NCBI GenBank assembly: GCA_005774545.1
Contig: VAUL01000003.1
Coordinates: 62,001-126,000, forward strand
DNA: 64,000 nucleotides
Origin: Deltaproteobacteria bacterium
Lineage (GTDB): Bacteria; Desulfobacterota; Desulfuromonadia; Desulfuromonadales; BM103
Direction: 5' to 3'
This document shows positions 1 to 8,814 of the stretch, piece after piece. Each line of letters starts with the position of its first letter. Position 1 is the first letter of the stretch. The translations under genes and the position numbers were made by a program. The notes below the pieces were generated by a model, which was not told the origin of the DNA, searched no databases, and saw nothing but the letters and a program-made list of their open reading frames with translations.

Positions 1-87
1 TGCTGCCAACGCCGCCCCCCTGGCGGGCCCGGCAAGCCGGCGGTTGGAAACGCCGCGGATGGGGGAGTTCCCACCCGGTGCGGTTCG

Positions 88-603
88 CTACTGCTGCCAG
101 ACCAGCTTCGTGCCGAAGCGCGACGCCAGTTGTTTCGACAGGTCGCGCCGGCTGCGGCGGGCCTCGGCGCGCGCCGCGCCCCCGTCATGCAGGAAACGCT
201 CGAGTTCGCTCTCGGGACGCACCGGCGGCACCGACTGGGGACGCCCCGCGCCGTCGACGGCGACAAACGTCAGGAAAGCCGTGGCGCAGACATTCCGCTC
301 GCCGCTGAGGAGATCTTCGGCCACCACCTTGACGAAGACCTCGATGGAGGTCTTGTGGGTCCAGGTGACGAACGCCTCGAGACAGACCGACTGGCCGATC
401 TGGATCGGATGCAGAAAATCAACGGAATCGGTCGAGGCGGTAACCACCGGCAGGCGCGCGTGGCGGGTGGCGCAGAGTGCGGCGATGTCATCGATGTAGG
501 CCATGACCTTGCCGCCGAACATCGTCCCGTGATGGTTGGCGTCGGGGGTCAGAACCATCGCGGCCTTGATGGCCCGCGATTCCCTTGCGCTTTTCGCTTC
601 CAT
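88..603 (-). CDS. Acyl-CoA thioesterase, hotdog fold (YciA-like)
   Basis: 171-aa single-domain cytoplasmic protein that should hydrolyse acyl-CoA thioesters. The N-terminal half has the hotdog-family signature: a TPDANHHGTMFGG stretch near residues 19-31 (central helix lead-in with the conserved Asn/His-x-x-G) followed by DDIAALCATRHAR. The middle (about 50-120) keeps the TSIEVFVKV and CATAFLTFVAVD strands typical of YciA/BFIT-type thioesterases. The C-terminal 40 residues are Arg/Ala-rich and look like a family extension. The ATG at 603 is preceded by GGGAGAATCCGC, a good ribosome site. The gene starts only 24 bases after the stop of the SelW-like selenoprotein gene, so the two are probably co-transcribed. 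The physiological acyl-CoA is not predictable from sequence. Confidence 0.85.
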   Translation of the reverse strand: MEAKSARESRAIKAAMVLTPDANHHGTMFGGKVMAYIDDIAALCATRHARLPVVTASTDSVDFLHPIQIGQSVCLEAFVTWTHKTSIEVFVKVVAEDLLSGERNVCATAFLTFVAVDGAGRPQSVPPVRPESELERFLHDGGAARAEARRSRRDLSKQLASRFGTKLVWQQ

Positions 604-627
604 GCGGATTCTCCCGGGAAAAAAATG

Positions 628-861
628 CTAATCGGCGTGTTCACGCAGCTGTTCGAGCAAGGCGTCCTCGTCGGGGAAGACGCCGGTCCGGCGCTTGGAA
701 TAGACCGGCACGCCGTTGGCCGTCACCTCGAAAACGCCGCCGCTCGACTGGATCAGGGTCACCGTGCCGTGCAGTTCCCGCTCGATTCTGGCCGCCAGAC
801 CGGCGGCCCGCTCGCGATAACCTCACTGGTTGCAGTATTCGATGCTGACGTTCAGGCCCAT
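628..861 (-). CDS. SelW/Rdx-family selenoprotein (UGA read as selenocysteine)
   Basis: A 77-aa reading frame runs from ATG at 861 to TAG at 630-628 if the single in-frame TGA (825-823) is read as selenocysteine. The product has the Rdx/SelW redox motif Cys-Asn-Gln-Sec at residues 10-13 inside the context IEYCNQ-U-GYRERAAGLA. It continues into the second family block (GGVFEVTANGVPVYSKR, about residues 41-57), ending in a helix (DEDALLEQLREHAD). This thioredoxin-like family uses CxxC or CxxU for thiol redox chemistry. A perfect hairpin with loop GGUCU follows the UGA (790-808). The start has a strong ribosome site, GAGGAGGGCGCC. A standard gene caller would truncate the protein at 12 residues. 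A genuine stop is less likely, because the family similarity continues intact on the far side of the UGA. Confidence 0.85.
790..808 (-). promoter_or_regulatory. SECIS-like hairpin downstream of the UGA codon
   Basis: In the mRNA sense the sequence is GGCCGCC-GGUCU-GGCGGCC, a perfect 7-bp stem with a 5-nt loop. The loop begins 21 nt after the UGA of the SelW-like gene. The GGUCU loop matches the apical loop I recall for the E. coli fdhF SECIS, where the loop begins about 18 nt after its UGA. Bacterial SECIS elements bind SelB, which delivers Sec-tRNA at the adjacent UGA. Stem, loop and spacing are seen directly; SelB binding is inferred. Confidence 0.75.
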
Positions 862-949
862 GGCGCCCTCCTCTTCCGTGTTGTGTCCACCCGCGTCGCG
901 ACCGCATCCCCGTCCACTCCTCCGGCAGGCGGGATCCGCTCTCTGCCGG

Positions 950-2506
950 TCAGCGGCTGATGCCGCCGAGGGTGAAGTAGAAGGTCGCGCCGGCCCCGGG
1001 CGCGCCGACGGCCCAGACCCGGCCGCCGTGACGCTTGACGATGCGCTCCACCGTCGCCAGTCCGACGCCGAAACCGTCGCAATCGCCGGCTCCGCACAGG
1101 CGCTGGAACGGTGCAAAGAGCCGGGAGGCCTCGGCCATGTCGAATCCGCGCCCGTTGTCGTGAACGTAGCAGGCCGGCTGTCCGTCGACATCCGCCGCGC
1201 CGAACTCGATCACCGCCTCCTCCCTGTCGCCGGTGTATTTCCAGGCGTTGCCAAGCAGGTTGTCGAGCACGACCCGCAGCAGGCCGGGATCGCCGTAGGC
1301 CGCCACGCCGGGGGAGATGCGGAAGGTGACGCAGCGTTCCGGAGACTCCAGGTGCAGATCCGCCGCGATCTCCTCGGCCAGCGCGGACAGATCGACCGGC
1401 TCGCACCGCGGTTCGGCATGAGCCAGGTGCGAGAAATCGAGCAGTGCGTCGATCAGCCGGTTCATCCGCCAGGTTCCGTCGAAGATCTCCTGAATGCAGG
1501 TGCGGCACCGGTTGTCGAGCCGGCTGCCGCACATTTCCTGCAGAACCTGGCAGAAACCGCTGATGGTGGTCAACGGCTTGCGCAGGTCGTGGGCAACCGT
1601 GTAGTTGAACGCTTCCAGTTCCCGGTTGGCGGCCTCCAGTTCCGCGGCGCGCGCCGCCAGATCGGCGTTCAGACGGGCAATTTCCTCGCGGGCCCGCTTC
1701 GGCCCGGTAATGTCGCGCAAGGTGATGACAAAGAGGATCACCACGCCGTCGGCATCCTGCACCGGGGTGCCGTTGACACTGGCCACCCACGATTTGCCGG
1801 TATCCTTGCGGCGGACACCGACCTCGTAGTCGGCAAAACGTTCGCCGCGGACGGCACGGGCGACCGGCCAGCGGCGGTAAGGCAGCGGCAGGCCGTCCGG
1901 ACCGGTGAGTTCGAAGGTCTTCAGGTACCAGCGGAACGGGCGGCGGGCCTCCTCGACGCTGGCATATTCGTGCAGGGCCAGCGCCGCGGGGTTCATGGTC
2001 AGGACGTTCCCCGTCAGGTCGATGATGACGACGCCCTCATGGATGCTGTTCAACACGGCATTGAGCTGGACCAGCAGGCGCTCGCGTCCCTGCTCCGCAA
2101 GGCGACGCCCGGTAATGTCGGTCAGCGAACCGACGATCGCCACGGTCCGGCCGTTTTCGACCACCGGCGTCTCGTTGACTTCCACCCAGATCCTGCGCCC
2201 GTTCGGGCCAAGGCATTCCACCTGGTAGGGAGGCTGCCGCTCACCGGTATCGATGGCCCGCTGGGTGGCCTCGATCGCCAGCCGGTTCGCCGGATGATCG
2301 GTAATCAGTTCGGTCCAGCGCACCTGGGCCTCTTCCGGTTCGCACCCGAAGAACTGCCGCGACTGGGGGCTGACGTAGGTAAGAATGTGATCGGTGGTGT
2401 GGACGTAGAAGAGGTTGGTGCTGTGCTCGACGATGTTGCGCAACAGTCGCTCGGCTTCGCGCAGCGCCGCCAGTGTCCGTTCGTTCCCGTTGCTGTCGCT
2501 TGGCAT
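950..2506 (-). CDS. PAS-PAS sensor histidine kinase, cytoplasmic
   Basis: 518-aa histidine kinase without transmembrane segments. Two PAS domains occupy about residues 20-135 and 145-270, then a coiled-coil linker rich in Ala/Glu/Leu. The HisKA domain carries the phospho-acceptor His306 in the motif AHDLRKPLTTISGF. The ATPase domain has N-box DNLLGNAWKYTGD, G1 DNGRGFD and G2 GFGVGLATVERI. Its HDLRKPL box is of the kind found in bacteriophytochrome-like and other cytoplasmic kinases. I start at ATG 2506 because GAGGGG lies 7 bases upstream; in-frame ATG 2524 and GTG 2551 are alternatives. No response regulator is adjacent, so it is an orphan kinase here; the ligand or cofactor of its PAS domains is unknown. 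Confidence 0.85.
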   Translation of the reverse strand: MPSDSNGNERTLAALREAERLLRNIVEHSTNLFYVHTTDHILTYVSPQSRQFFGCEPEEAQVRWTELITDHPANRLAIEATQRAIDTGERQPPYQVECLGPNGRRIWVEVNETPVVENGRTVAIVGSLTDITGRRLAEQGRERLLVQLNAVLNSIHEGVVIIDLTGNVLTMNPAALALHEYASVEEARRPFRWYLKTFELTGPDGLPLPYRRWPVARAVRGERFADYEVGVRRKDTGKSWVASVNGTPVQDADGVVILFVITLRDITGPKRAREEIARLNADLAARAAELEAANRELEAFNYTVAHDLRKPLTTISGFCQVLQEMCGSRLDNRCRTCIQEIFDGTWRMNRLIDALLDFSHLAHAEPRCEPVDLSALAEEIAADLHLESPERCVTFRISPGVAAYGDPGLLRVVLDNLLGNAWKYTGDREEAVIEFGAADVDGQPACYVHDNGRGFDMAEASRLFAPFQRLCGAGDCDGFGVGLATVERIVKRHGGRVWAVGAPGAGATFYFTLGGISR

Positions 2507-2583
2507 CCCGCGTCCCCTCGCCATGCGGCGCTGATCGTGCGAAGTCGCCACGGCCGGATGTTCCCGAGGGGTTTATTCTAGCA

Positions 2584-2610
2584 GAAAAACCCCGGCGAGT
2601 CACACCGGGG
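2584..2610 (-). terminator. Rho-independent terminator after malic enzyme
   Basis: On the minus strand CCCCGG-N9-CCGGGG is followed directly by TTTTT. It lies 29 bases past the stop of the malic enzyme gene and upstream of the histidine kinase gene, so it separates the two transcripts. Confidence 0.8.
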
Positions 2611-2638
2611 GCCGGCAACAGCAGGAACCGGCCGCCGC

Positions 2639-3973
2639 CTAGACCCGGGAGAGACCGGATTCCACCGCCGCCAGGGCCACCGCGGCGGCAACCCTGCGGT
2701 GCACCTCGGGGTGCAGGATCGACGGGACGATCTCGCTGGCTTCGGCGCAGTCGGCAATTGCCCGTGCCGCGGCGATCAGCATAGCGTTGTTGATGCGGCT
2801 GGCCCGGACGTCCAGCGCCCCGCGGAAAATACCGGGGAAACCGAGGGCATTGTTGACGCTTTTGCCGTCTGCGGCGAAGGCCGCACCGGCTTCGAGCGCC
2901 GCCTCGGGGGCGATCTCCGGGTTGGGATTGGACAGCGCGAGGATGATCTGCCCCGGTCGCACCATCTGCGGCTTGATCAGCCCGGGGACGCCGGTGGTGG
3001 CGACCACGACATGCGCCGCCCCCAGCACCTCGTCGAGCGTGCCGGCCGCCCCGCCGGCCCTGACCAACATCTCCCCGGCGCTTTCCTTCAGGTCGGTACC
3101 GATCACGGTCTTCACGCCGTGGGCCAGAAGCAGCTTGGAGATGCCCATCCCCGCGGCACCGAGGCCGATCACCCCGACCGTGGCCTCGGCTAGCGACACC
3201 CCCGAGAGACGGCCGGCGTTGAGCAGCGCAGCGAGCACCACCACCGCCGTGCCGTGCTGGTCGTCGTGCATGACCGGAATATCGAGGGCGGCATCGAGTT
3301 CGGCTTCGATCTCGAAGCATTCGGGAGCCGCGATGTCTTCGAGCTTGATCGCCCCGAAGGTCGGCGCGATGTTCCTGACCGTTTCGACGATGACCCGCGG
3401 ATCACGGTTCTGGATCAGGATCGGGATGCCGCTGATGCCGACGAAGTGGTCGAACAACGCGGCCTTCCCTTCCATCACCGGCATGCCGGCCACGGCGCCG
3501 ATATCGCCCAGGCCGAGGATCGCGGTGCCGTTGGTGACGATCGCCACCTGGTTGCCGATCGCCGTGTAGATTCGGGCCAGTTCCGGATTCTTCTGGATAT
3601 CCCGGCAGATCGCGGCGACCCCCGGAGTGTAAAGTTTGCGCACATCGTTGATGGAACGGATCGGCCGCGTCCCCTTCATTGCGATCTTGCCGCCCTCGTG
3701 GAGTTGCCGGACCAGGTCGATGACGTCCTCGACGACAACGCCGTCGATCGCCGCTATATCCCGCAGGATCTGCTCCAGGTGCCCCTCGGAATCGACGTAG
3801 ATCGTCATTTCCCGGGTGTTGTGGGTCAGGCCGATGCGGACGATGCGGATATCGCCGATGTTGCTGCCGCCCATGCCGATGGCGGTGGTCACCCGGCCGA
3901 GATAACCCGGCTTGTCGGGAATCAGCAGACGAAGAGTCTTGGCCAGCTTGCCGGCGCCCTTTTCGATTTCCAT
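2639..3973 (-). CDS. Malic enzyme with N-terminal ACT domain
   Basis: 444 aa. Oxidative decarboxylation of malate to pyruvate, linking the TCA cycle to pyruvate pools. The N-terminal 85 residues form an ACT-like regulatory domain (LRLLIPDKPGYLGRVTTAIG), probably for amino-acid or metabolite control. The catalytic part has the malic-enzyme signatures KGTRPIRSINDV, LGLGDIGAVAGMPVMEGK, the metal-site block FEIEAELDAALDIPVMHDDQ, and a Rossmann GLGAAGMGISKLL. The length fits the short bacterial class plus ACT. I chose ATG 3973 over the upstream ATG 4072 because GAGGAGG sits 9 bases before it and similarity starts there. NAD versus NADP preference cannot be decided by eye. It has its own terminator downstream. 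Confidence 0.93.
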   Translation of the reverse strand: MEIEKGAGKLAKTLRLLIPDKPGYLGRVTTAIGMGGSNIGDIRIVRIGLTHNTREMTIYVDSEGHLEQILRDIAAIDGVVVEDVIDLVRQLHEGGKIAMKGTRPIRSINDVRKLYTPGVAAICRDIQKNPELARIYTAIGNQVAIVTNGTAILGLGDIGAVAGMPVMEGKAALFDHFVGISGIPILIQNRDPRVIVETVRNIAPTFGAIKLEDIAAPECFEIEAELDAALDIPVMHDDQHGTAVVVLAALLNAGRLSGVSLAEATVGVIGLGAAGMGISKLLLAHGVKTVIGTDLKESAGEMLVRAGGAAGTLDEVLGAAHVVVATTGVPGLIKPQMVRPGQIILALSNPNPEIAPEAALEAGAAFAADGKSVNNALGFPGIFRGALDVRASRINNAMLIAAARAIADCAEASEIVPSILHPEVHRRVAAAVALAAVESGLSRV

Positions 3974-4140
3974 GGACACTGCCCTCCTCATATCGCTCGA
4001 ATATCTTTGCGATATTACCATCTGCACCACGTCTGCCAAGCGCAAAATGCATGGCGGCTTCCGGACCGGCAAAACAGCTGGATAGCGGCTGCATTGGCCC
4101 GCTCCCCCGGGGGAAAGTACGGCAGCGGCACCGCGTACGC

Positions 4141-4180
4141 TGAAAGGCCGGCCCCGCCCTCGGCGGCAGCCGGCCTTTCA
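4141..4180. terminator. Bidirectional hairpin terminator
   Basis: TGAAAGGCCGGC pairs perfectly with GCCGGCCTTTCA over 12 bp with a 16-nt loop. It lies between the secreted-protein gene ending at 4203 and the malic enzyme start, so it should end transcription from the former on the minus strand. Confidence 0.7.
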
Positions 4181-4202
4181 CTACATCGTGGCCGGGAACA
4201 GC

Positions 4203-4973
4203 TTACATACCCGTACCGGTGTCCCCCTTGATGAATCTGACCTCGTCGACGACCATCGAGCCAAGACCGATAACCGCTTTGGCCTCCGCACTGCCGTTGA
4301 TTGCCGAGGTGCTTTTGGTGACCTGCGCCTCGACCGTCACCGCATACTCCCCCTGCTCCAGGTTGGCGGCGATGAAGTTGAAGGCATTGGCGCTGATGGT
4401 GTCGAGCACGAGCTGTACCTCTTCGTAGTCGAGGCAGGCGAGATCGAGGGTCACCGGATAATCGTCGATCACGCCGTCGCCGTTGGTGTCGGTCGGAACC
4501 ACGTTGAGGCAGGTGTTGCTGCCATACTGGAGACATTCACCGGTTGCCGGGTCGGTCAGTTCACACTGCTGGAAGATCCCCTGGAACTTGGCCATCAGCG
4601 TCTGGGACCGCTTGTTGTAGGTAACACTCTCCGGAAAGGCAAGGAACGAATCACCGTTGGGGGTGCCGTCGTTGTTCAAACGCTGCAGCCTGACGCGGAC
4701 ATCGATCCCCGCTTCGGCGATGGACGTGTCGCTGACACCGCCCTTGCTCTTCACCAGGGTGTCGGTAAAGAGCTGAGACTGCAGCGCCACATCGAAACTC
4801 AATTCCTTCTGTTGGGGAACCTGGATAATGGTCGTCAGAATCGGATCCCAACTATGGGTTTCGACCACATTGAGCCCGCTGATGGCGGCGCTCCCCTTGG
4901 CGCTGGCAATCTGGCCCTGAGCGACCCCGACCGTGCAAATGATCAACAACAGGGCAAATACGATCTTCTTCAT
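4203..4973 (-). CDS. Secreted protein of unknown function
   Basis: 256 aa with a clear Sec signal peptide (KK, then FALLLIICTVGVAQG with cleavage expected near residue 21). The mature part has four Cys clustered about residues 145-190 (CELTDPATGECLQYGSNTC and DLACLDYEE) that could form disulfides. Between them lies DTNGDGVIDD, which resembles an EF-hand/dockerin-type Ca2+ loop. Predicted strands elsewhere suggest a beta-rich extracytoplasmic domain. I do not recognise the family. ATG 4973 is preceded by GAGGAGGAGCGC, an excellent ribosome site; the upstream in-frame start at 5051 is rejected because the signal peptide starts here. It stands as a single gene flanked by a terminator and by the divergent-looking AT-rich region 4974-5165. 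Confidence 0.8.
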   Translation of the reverse strand: MKKIVFALLLIICTVGVAQGQIASAKGSAAISGLNVVETHSWDPILTTIIQVPQQKELSFDVALQSQLFTDTLVKSKGGVSDTSIAEAGIDVRVRLQRLNNDGTPNGDSFLAFPESVTYNKRSQTLMAKFQGIFQQCELTDPATGECLQYGSNTCLNVVPTDTNGDGVIDDYPVTLDLACLDYEEVQLVLDTISANAFNFIAANLEQGEYAVTVEAQVTKSTSAINGSAEAKAVIGLGSMVVDEVRFIKGDTGTGM

Positions 4974-5167
4974 GCGCTCCTCCTCTGGCGTTCGGTTTAA
5001 AACATCCTGACTGCCGTTATGGCCTGCACATCTGCTCCCCGCCAATCGCACCCCCTTCCGGCAAAAATTAACCGAAGTCTATAAATGAAAAAGCGCCTGA
5101 CTATTGGCGAAAGGTTTGATTTTACCGGAGAAAAAGGGCCGGGAGAGATGAAACCAAAGGTTGAACT

Positions 5168-5791
5168 TCAATGAGGCAGGGGAGAGGAAGACAGGCTGTC
5201 GGGAGAGGTGCGCAACACCAGCTGCAGGCGGCTGGAAACGCTGAATTTCTTGAAGAGGTGATTACAGTGGGTTTTCACCGTCTGCTCGCTGATGCAGAGT
5301 TCGCTGGCAATGCGCTTGTTGGAGAACCCCTGCCGCAGGAGTTGAACGATTTCGATTTCCCTCCGGCTGAGCTGGATGTGCGACTGTGCCGCGTCCGGAC
5401 GCAGGACGCGGCGGATGATCTGCTGATCGAGCCAGAGTTCCCCGGCACACACCTTGGTCACCGCCTTGCGCAACAGCACCGGATCGGTTCTGGCATCGAG
5501 AACTCCCGCCAACCCGCAATTCACCAGTTCCCTCAAATTGCCGAAGCTCTGAGGGGACGCTGCGGAGACACCATCCCAGGTCAGGAGAATCGTTCTCCCC
5601 GCGCCGGCTACATGCTCGAAGCAGGCGGGATCGGCAATGACCACATGAGGATCGAACGCCGCCAGAGCCTTCACCGTCTCTGCGTCGCCGCCGGCAGCGA
5701 CCACGGCAAACCGCTCATCTTCCGCGAGGAGGCGGCGCAAGCCTTCGGCGTACAGTAACATCCGGTTGCAGATCAGAATCCTGGTTGTCAT
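5168..5791 (-). CDS. LuxR/NarL-family regulator with degenerate receiver
   Basis: 207 aa. The C-terminal HTH (about 140-200) is a normal LuxR/NarL domain: LSRREIEIVQLLRQGFSNKRIA, then SEQTVKTHCNHLFKKF. The N-terminal 120 residues have receiver-like topology and keep an Asp at position 54 (VVIADP). However, the usual acidic pair after the first strand is Asn-Arg (ILICNR) and the conserved Lys region reads GVLDA with no Lys. Phosphorylation chemistry is therefore doubtful, and the domain may sense by another route or be constitutive. ATG 5791 is the first ATG; a TTG at 5803 is possible and the ribosome site is weak. No partner kinase is adjacent. The target genes are unknown. Confidence 0.8.
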   Translation of the reverse strand: MTTRILICNRMLLYAEGLRRLLAEDERFAVVAAGGDAETVKALAAFDPHVVIADPACFEHVAGAGRTILLTWDGVSAASPQSFGNLRELVNCGLAGVLDARTDPVLLRKAVTKVCAGELWLDQQIIRRVLRPDAAQSHIQLSRREIEIVQLLRQGFSNKRIASELCISEQTVKTHCNHLFKKFSVSSRLQLVLRTSPDSLSSSPLPH

Positions 5792-5942
5792 GTTCACGAT
5801 CAATCGCCCAAGAATGAGACCATACTAATCGCCAGAGACTGATTGTCAACCGTCTTCACCGCAAAGTCAGCCCCTTTGCGCCAGTTGTCCCCGAAAGCCT
5901 TTTGCCGGGCGGGTGGCGATCAGGCGCGGTCGATCCGGAACG

Positions 5943-5978
5943 AAAAAAAGCCGGGAGCAGAACGAATCTGCCCCCGGC
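5943..5978 (-). terminator. Rho-independent terminator after acnB
   Basis: On the minus strand a GC-rich stem (GCCGGGGGCAGA with TCTGCTCCCGGC, one bulge or mismatch) with loop TTCGT is followed by TTTTTTT, 26 bases beyond the acnB stop codon. Confidence 0.85.
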
Positions 5979-6003
5979 CTTGACTTTGCGGACGTCGAAA
6001 GGC

Positions 6004-8547
6004 TTACGCCGACTTCTTGTACCCGTCCATCTCGTCGAACTGCAGGTACTGGTAGATCTTGTCGGCCTTCGGCTCGACCTTCTCCTTGTAGATCGCCAGG
6101 TACTCCTTCGGCGTCGGCAGCTTGCCGAGGTTGACCGCCACCGCACCCAGTTCGGCCGAGCCGAGGAAGACCTTGGCGCCGTCGCCGATGCGGTCGTCGA
6201 AGTTGCGGGTCGAGGTCGAGAACATCGTCACGCCGTCGGGGACGCGGGCCTGGTTGCCCATGCACAGCGAGCAGCCGGCGATCTCGATGCGCGCGCCCAT
6301 GGCGCTGAACACCGAGAAGTACGCCTCTTCCTTGAGCTTCTCCTGATCCATCCGGGTCGGCGGGCAGATCCAGGTGCGCACGTTGGGGTTGAACTTCTGG
6401 CCGCGCCAGATCTCGGCGGCGGCACGGAAGTGGCCGATGTTGGTCATGCACGAACCGAGGAAGACGTCGTCGATCTTGGTGCCGGCGACTTCGGACAGGA
6501 GTTTGACATCGTCCGGGTCGTTCGGGCAGGCGAGGATCGGCTCCTTGATGTCCTTCAGGTCGATCTCGATGACCGCGGCGTACTCGGCGTTCTTGTCCGC
6601 CTTGAGCAGGGTCGGCTTCTTCAGCCACTTCTGCACGTCCTTGATGCGCTTCTTGAGGGTGTTCTTGTCCTGGTAGCCTTCCTCGATCATCTTCTCCATC
6701 AGGGCGATGTTCGAGCGCAGGTAGGTGGCCACCGACTCCTCGGAGAGTTGGATGCAGCCGGCGGCGGCGCTGCGCTCGGCGGCGGCGTCGGTCAGCTCGA
6801 AGGCCTGCTCGACGGTCAGGTCGGGGAGTCCTTCCATTTCGAGGATGCGGCCGTTGAAGATGTTGACCTTGTTCTTCTTCGGCACGGTCAAAAGCCCCTG
6901 CTTGATGGCGTAGTAGGGGATGGCGTTGACCGCGTCACGCAGGGTGATGCCGGGGTTGAATTTCCCCTTGAAGCGCACCAGCACCGACTCCGGCATGTCG
7001 AGCGGCATGAAGCCCATGGCGCCGGCGAAGGCGACCAGGCCGGAGCCGGCCGGGAAGGAGATGCCGATCGGGAAGCGGGTGTGCGAGTCGCCGCCGGTGC
7101 CGACGGTGTCCGGCAGGAGCAGGCGGTTGAGCCAGGAGTGGATGACGCCGTCGCCGGGGCGCAGCGCCACGCCGCCGCGGGCGGCGATGAACTTCGGCAG
7201 ATTCTTGTGCATCTTCACGTCGGCCGGCTTCGGATAGGCGGCGGTGTGGCAGAAGCTCTGCATGAACATCGGCGCCTGGAACTTCAGGCAGGCCAGTTCG
7301 GTCAGTTCATCCGCGGTCATCGGCCCGGTGGTGTCCTGCGAGCCGACGGTGGTCATCTTCGGCTCGCAGGCGGTGCCGGGGAGAATCCCCTTCACGCCGC
7401 AGGCCTTGCCGACCATCTTCTGGGCCAGGGTGTACCCCTGCCCTTTCTTGGGCGTCGGGTTGTCCGGCAGGGTGAAGACCGTGCTCGGCCCCATGCCGAG
7501 CGCCTTGCGGGCCTTCTCGGTGACGGCGCGGCCGATGATCAGCGGGATGCGGCCGCCGGCGCGGAACTCGTCGGCCAGGGTGTTCGGGGCCAGGGCGAAC
7601 TTGGAGAGGACTTTCCCCTTCTCGTCGGTGATCTCGCCCTTCTTGCTGTTGATAACGATCACATCGCCGGTCTTCATCCCGGTCACGTCCGCCTTGATCG
7701 GCAGGGCGCCGGAATCCTGGGCGGTGTTGAAGAAGATCGGGGCGATGACGCCGCCGATGATCACGCCGGCGGTCTTCTTGTTGGGGACGGCCGGGATCTC
7801 CTGGCCGATGTGCCAGAGCACCGAGTTGCACGCCGACTTGCGGCTGGAACCGGTGCCGACCACGTCGCCGACGAAGGCGACCTGGAAGCCATCCTTGCGG
7901 AACTTGGCGATGGTGTCGAGGCCGCCCTTGAAGCGGGTCTTGCCCATGGCCAGGGCGTGCAGCGGGATGTCCGGACGGCTCCAGGCGTCGCCGGCCGGGG
8001 AGAAGTCGTCGGTGTTGATCTCGCCGTCGACCTTGAATACCTTCAGCTTGATCGTGTCGGGAACGCCGGCCTTGCTGGTGAACCACTCGGCGTCGGCCCA
8101 TGACTTGAGGACCTTCTTCGCCGCGGCGTTGCCGCTGTTGGCCAAGGCAGCGACTTCATCGAAGGCGCCGTAGACCAGGGTGATGCCGGAAAGGGCGCAG
8201 GCGGCCTCGTCGGCGAGTTTCTTGTCTTTGAGCGCGGCCACCAGCGGGGCGACGTTGTAGCCGCCGATCATGGTGCCGAGGATCTGCACGGCCGCCTTGG
8301 CGTCGACCAGCGGGGACTTCACCGAGCCGTCGATGATCCCGGCCAGGAATTCGGCCTTGACTTTGGCAGCGGGGTCAACGCCCGGGGAAATCCGCTCCTT
8401 GAGCAGGTTGAGCAGGAACTGCTCCTGCCCCTTGGGCGGCTTCTGCAGCAGCTGGCAGAGTTCCGTGGCCTGGTCGGCGTTCAGCGGCAGCGCGGGGATC
8501 CCTTGCGCGTTGCGCTCCTTCTCGTGCATCAGATAGGCGTCGATCAT
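6004..8547 (-). CDS. acnB: Aconitate hydratase B
   Basis: 847 aa, the usual length for AcnB (about 850-870). Interconverts citrate and isocitrate in the TCA cycle using a [4Fe-4S] cluster. The N-terminal HEAT-like domain ([20 protein letters not shown], first 160 residues) is specific to the B type. It is followed by the swivel domain ([16 protein letters not shown]) and the catalytic domains, with [20 protein letters not shown] and cluster Cys in [16 protein letters not shown] and [16 protein letters not shown] 8547 has GGAGAGAGAG immediately upstream. The gene is monocistronic: a promoter is recognisable at 8652-8680 and a terminator follows. Together with icd, mdh and korDABC in this window it supplies consecutive TCA steps. 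Confidence 0.98.
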   Translation of the reverse strand: MIDAYLMHEKERNAQGIPALPLNADQATELCQLLQKPPKGQEQFLLNLLKERISPGVDPAAKVKAEFLAGIIDGSVKSPLVDAKAAVQILGTMIGGYNVAPLVAALKDKKLADEAACALSGITLVYGAFDEVAALANSGNAAAKKVLKSWADAEWFTSKAGVPDTIKLKVFKVDGEINTDDFSPAGDAWSRPDIPLHALAMGKTRFKGGLDTIAKFRKDGFQVAFVGDVVGTGSSRKSACNSVLWHIGQEIPAVPNKKTAGVIIGGVIAPIFFNTAQDSGALPIKADVTGMKTGDVIVINSKKGEITDEKGKVLSKFALAPNTLADEFRAGGRIPLIIGRAVTEKARKALGMGPSTVFTLPDNPTPKKGQGYTLAQKMVGKACGVKGILPGTACEPKMTTVGSQDTTGPMTADELTELACLKFQAPMFMQSFCHTAAYPKPADVKMHKNLPKFIAARGGVALRPGDGVIHSWLNRLLLPDTVGTGGDSHTRFPIGISFPAGSGLVAFAGAMGFMPLDMPESVLVRFKGKFNPGITLRDAVNAIPYYAIKQGLLTVPKKNKVNIFNGRILEMEGLPDLTVEQAFELTDAAAERSAAAGCIQLSEESVATYLRSNIALMEKMIEEGYQDKNTLKKRIKDVQKWLKKPTLLKADKNAEYAAVIEIDLKDIKEPILACPNDPDDVKLLSEVAGTKIDDVFLGSCMTNIGHFRAAAEIWRGQKFNPNVRTWICPPTRMDQEKLKEEAYFSVFSAMGARIEIAGCSLCMGNQARVPDGVTMFSTSTRNFDDRIGDGAKVFLGSAELGAVAVNLGKLPTPKEYLAIYKEKVEPKADKIYQYLQFDEMDGYKKSA

Positions 8548-8649
8548 CTCTCTCTCCTTCTCACAGTTTGGCGGCCGCAATCACGACCCGACCGGAATTT
8601 GTGGCGTTATTCTCAGCGGCTAGAAGCCTGGCCAGCCTCGAAAACCTGC

Positions 8650-8680
8650 ATACTGTATACGATAATCTGGCGTTGGTCAA
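8650..8680 (-). promoter_or_regulatory. acnB promoter with ATACTGTATAC operator-like site
   Basis: On the minus strand, -35 TTGACC (8680-8675) and -10 TACAGT (8657-8652) are separated by 17 bases, about 105 bases upstream of the acnB start. The 11-mer ATACTGTATAC (8650-8660) covers the -10. The same 11-mer covers the -10 of the icd promoter at 46551-46561, which suggests one repressor for both genes. Confidence 0.6.
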
Positions 8681-8814
8681 CGAGTTGGCGCGAGGATTTC
8701 GTGACGGTGTTTCCGGTACGAAAAAGATTTCGGCGCACACGCCGGGAGTGTGACTTATTGTGTCGCGAGACCGGCAGACAATCGACTCAAACAGGGGACG
8801 AAGGAGACGAAACC

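Noticed and set aside
1-87. A gene or element at the left edge
   Set aside because: GC-rich sequence downstream of the thioesterase stop with no frame, clear terminator or repeat that I can support.
823-825. Reading the UGA in the SelW-like gene as a stop or a pseudogene-making mutation
   Set aside because: The position coincides with the redox residue, the downstream protein is family-like, and a SECIS-like hairpin follows; decay would not produce all three.
4974-5165. A riboswitch (for example c-di-GMP type) upstream of the secreted protein
   Set aside because: The region is AT-rich and non-coding, but I could not find the conserved core bases or stem arrangement of a known class.
5902-8103. 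733-codon open frame on the plus strand opposite acnB
   Set aside because: It is a shadow frame caused by high GC and third-position bias; the product is Arg/Gly/Leu/Asp-rich low complexity with no family, and acnB is certain on the other strand. The same applies to 21850-24921 (+), 46643-48928 (-), 43853-45844 (-) and 830-2581 (+).
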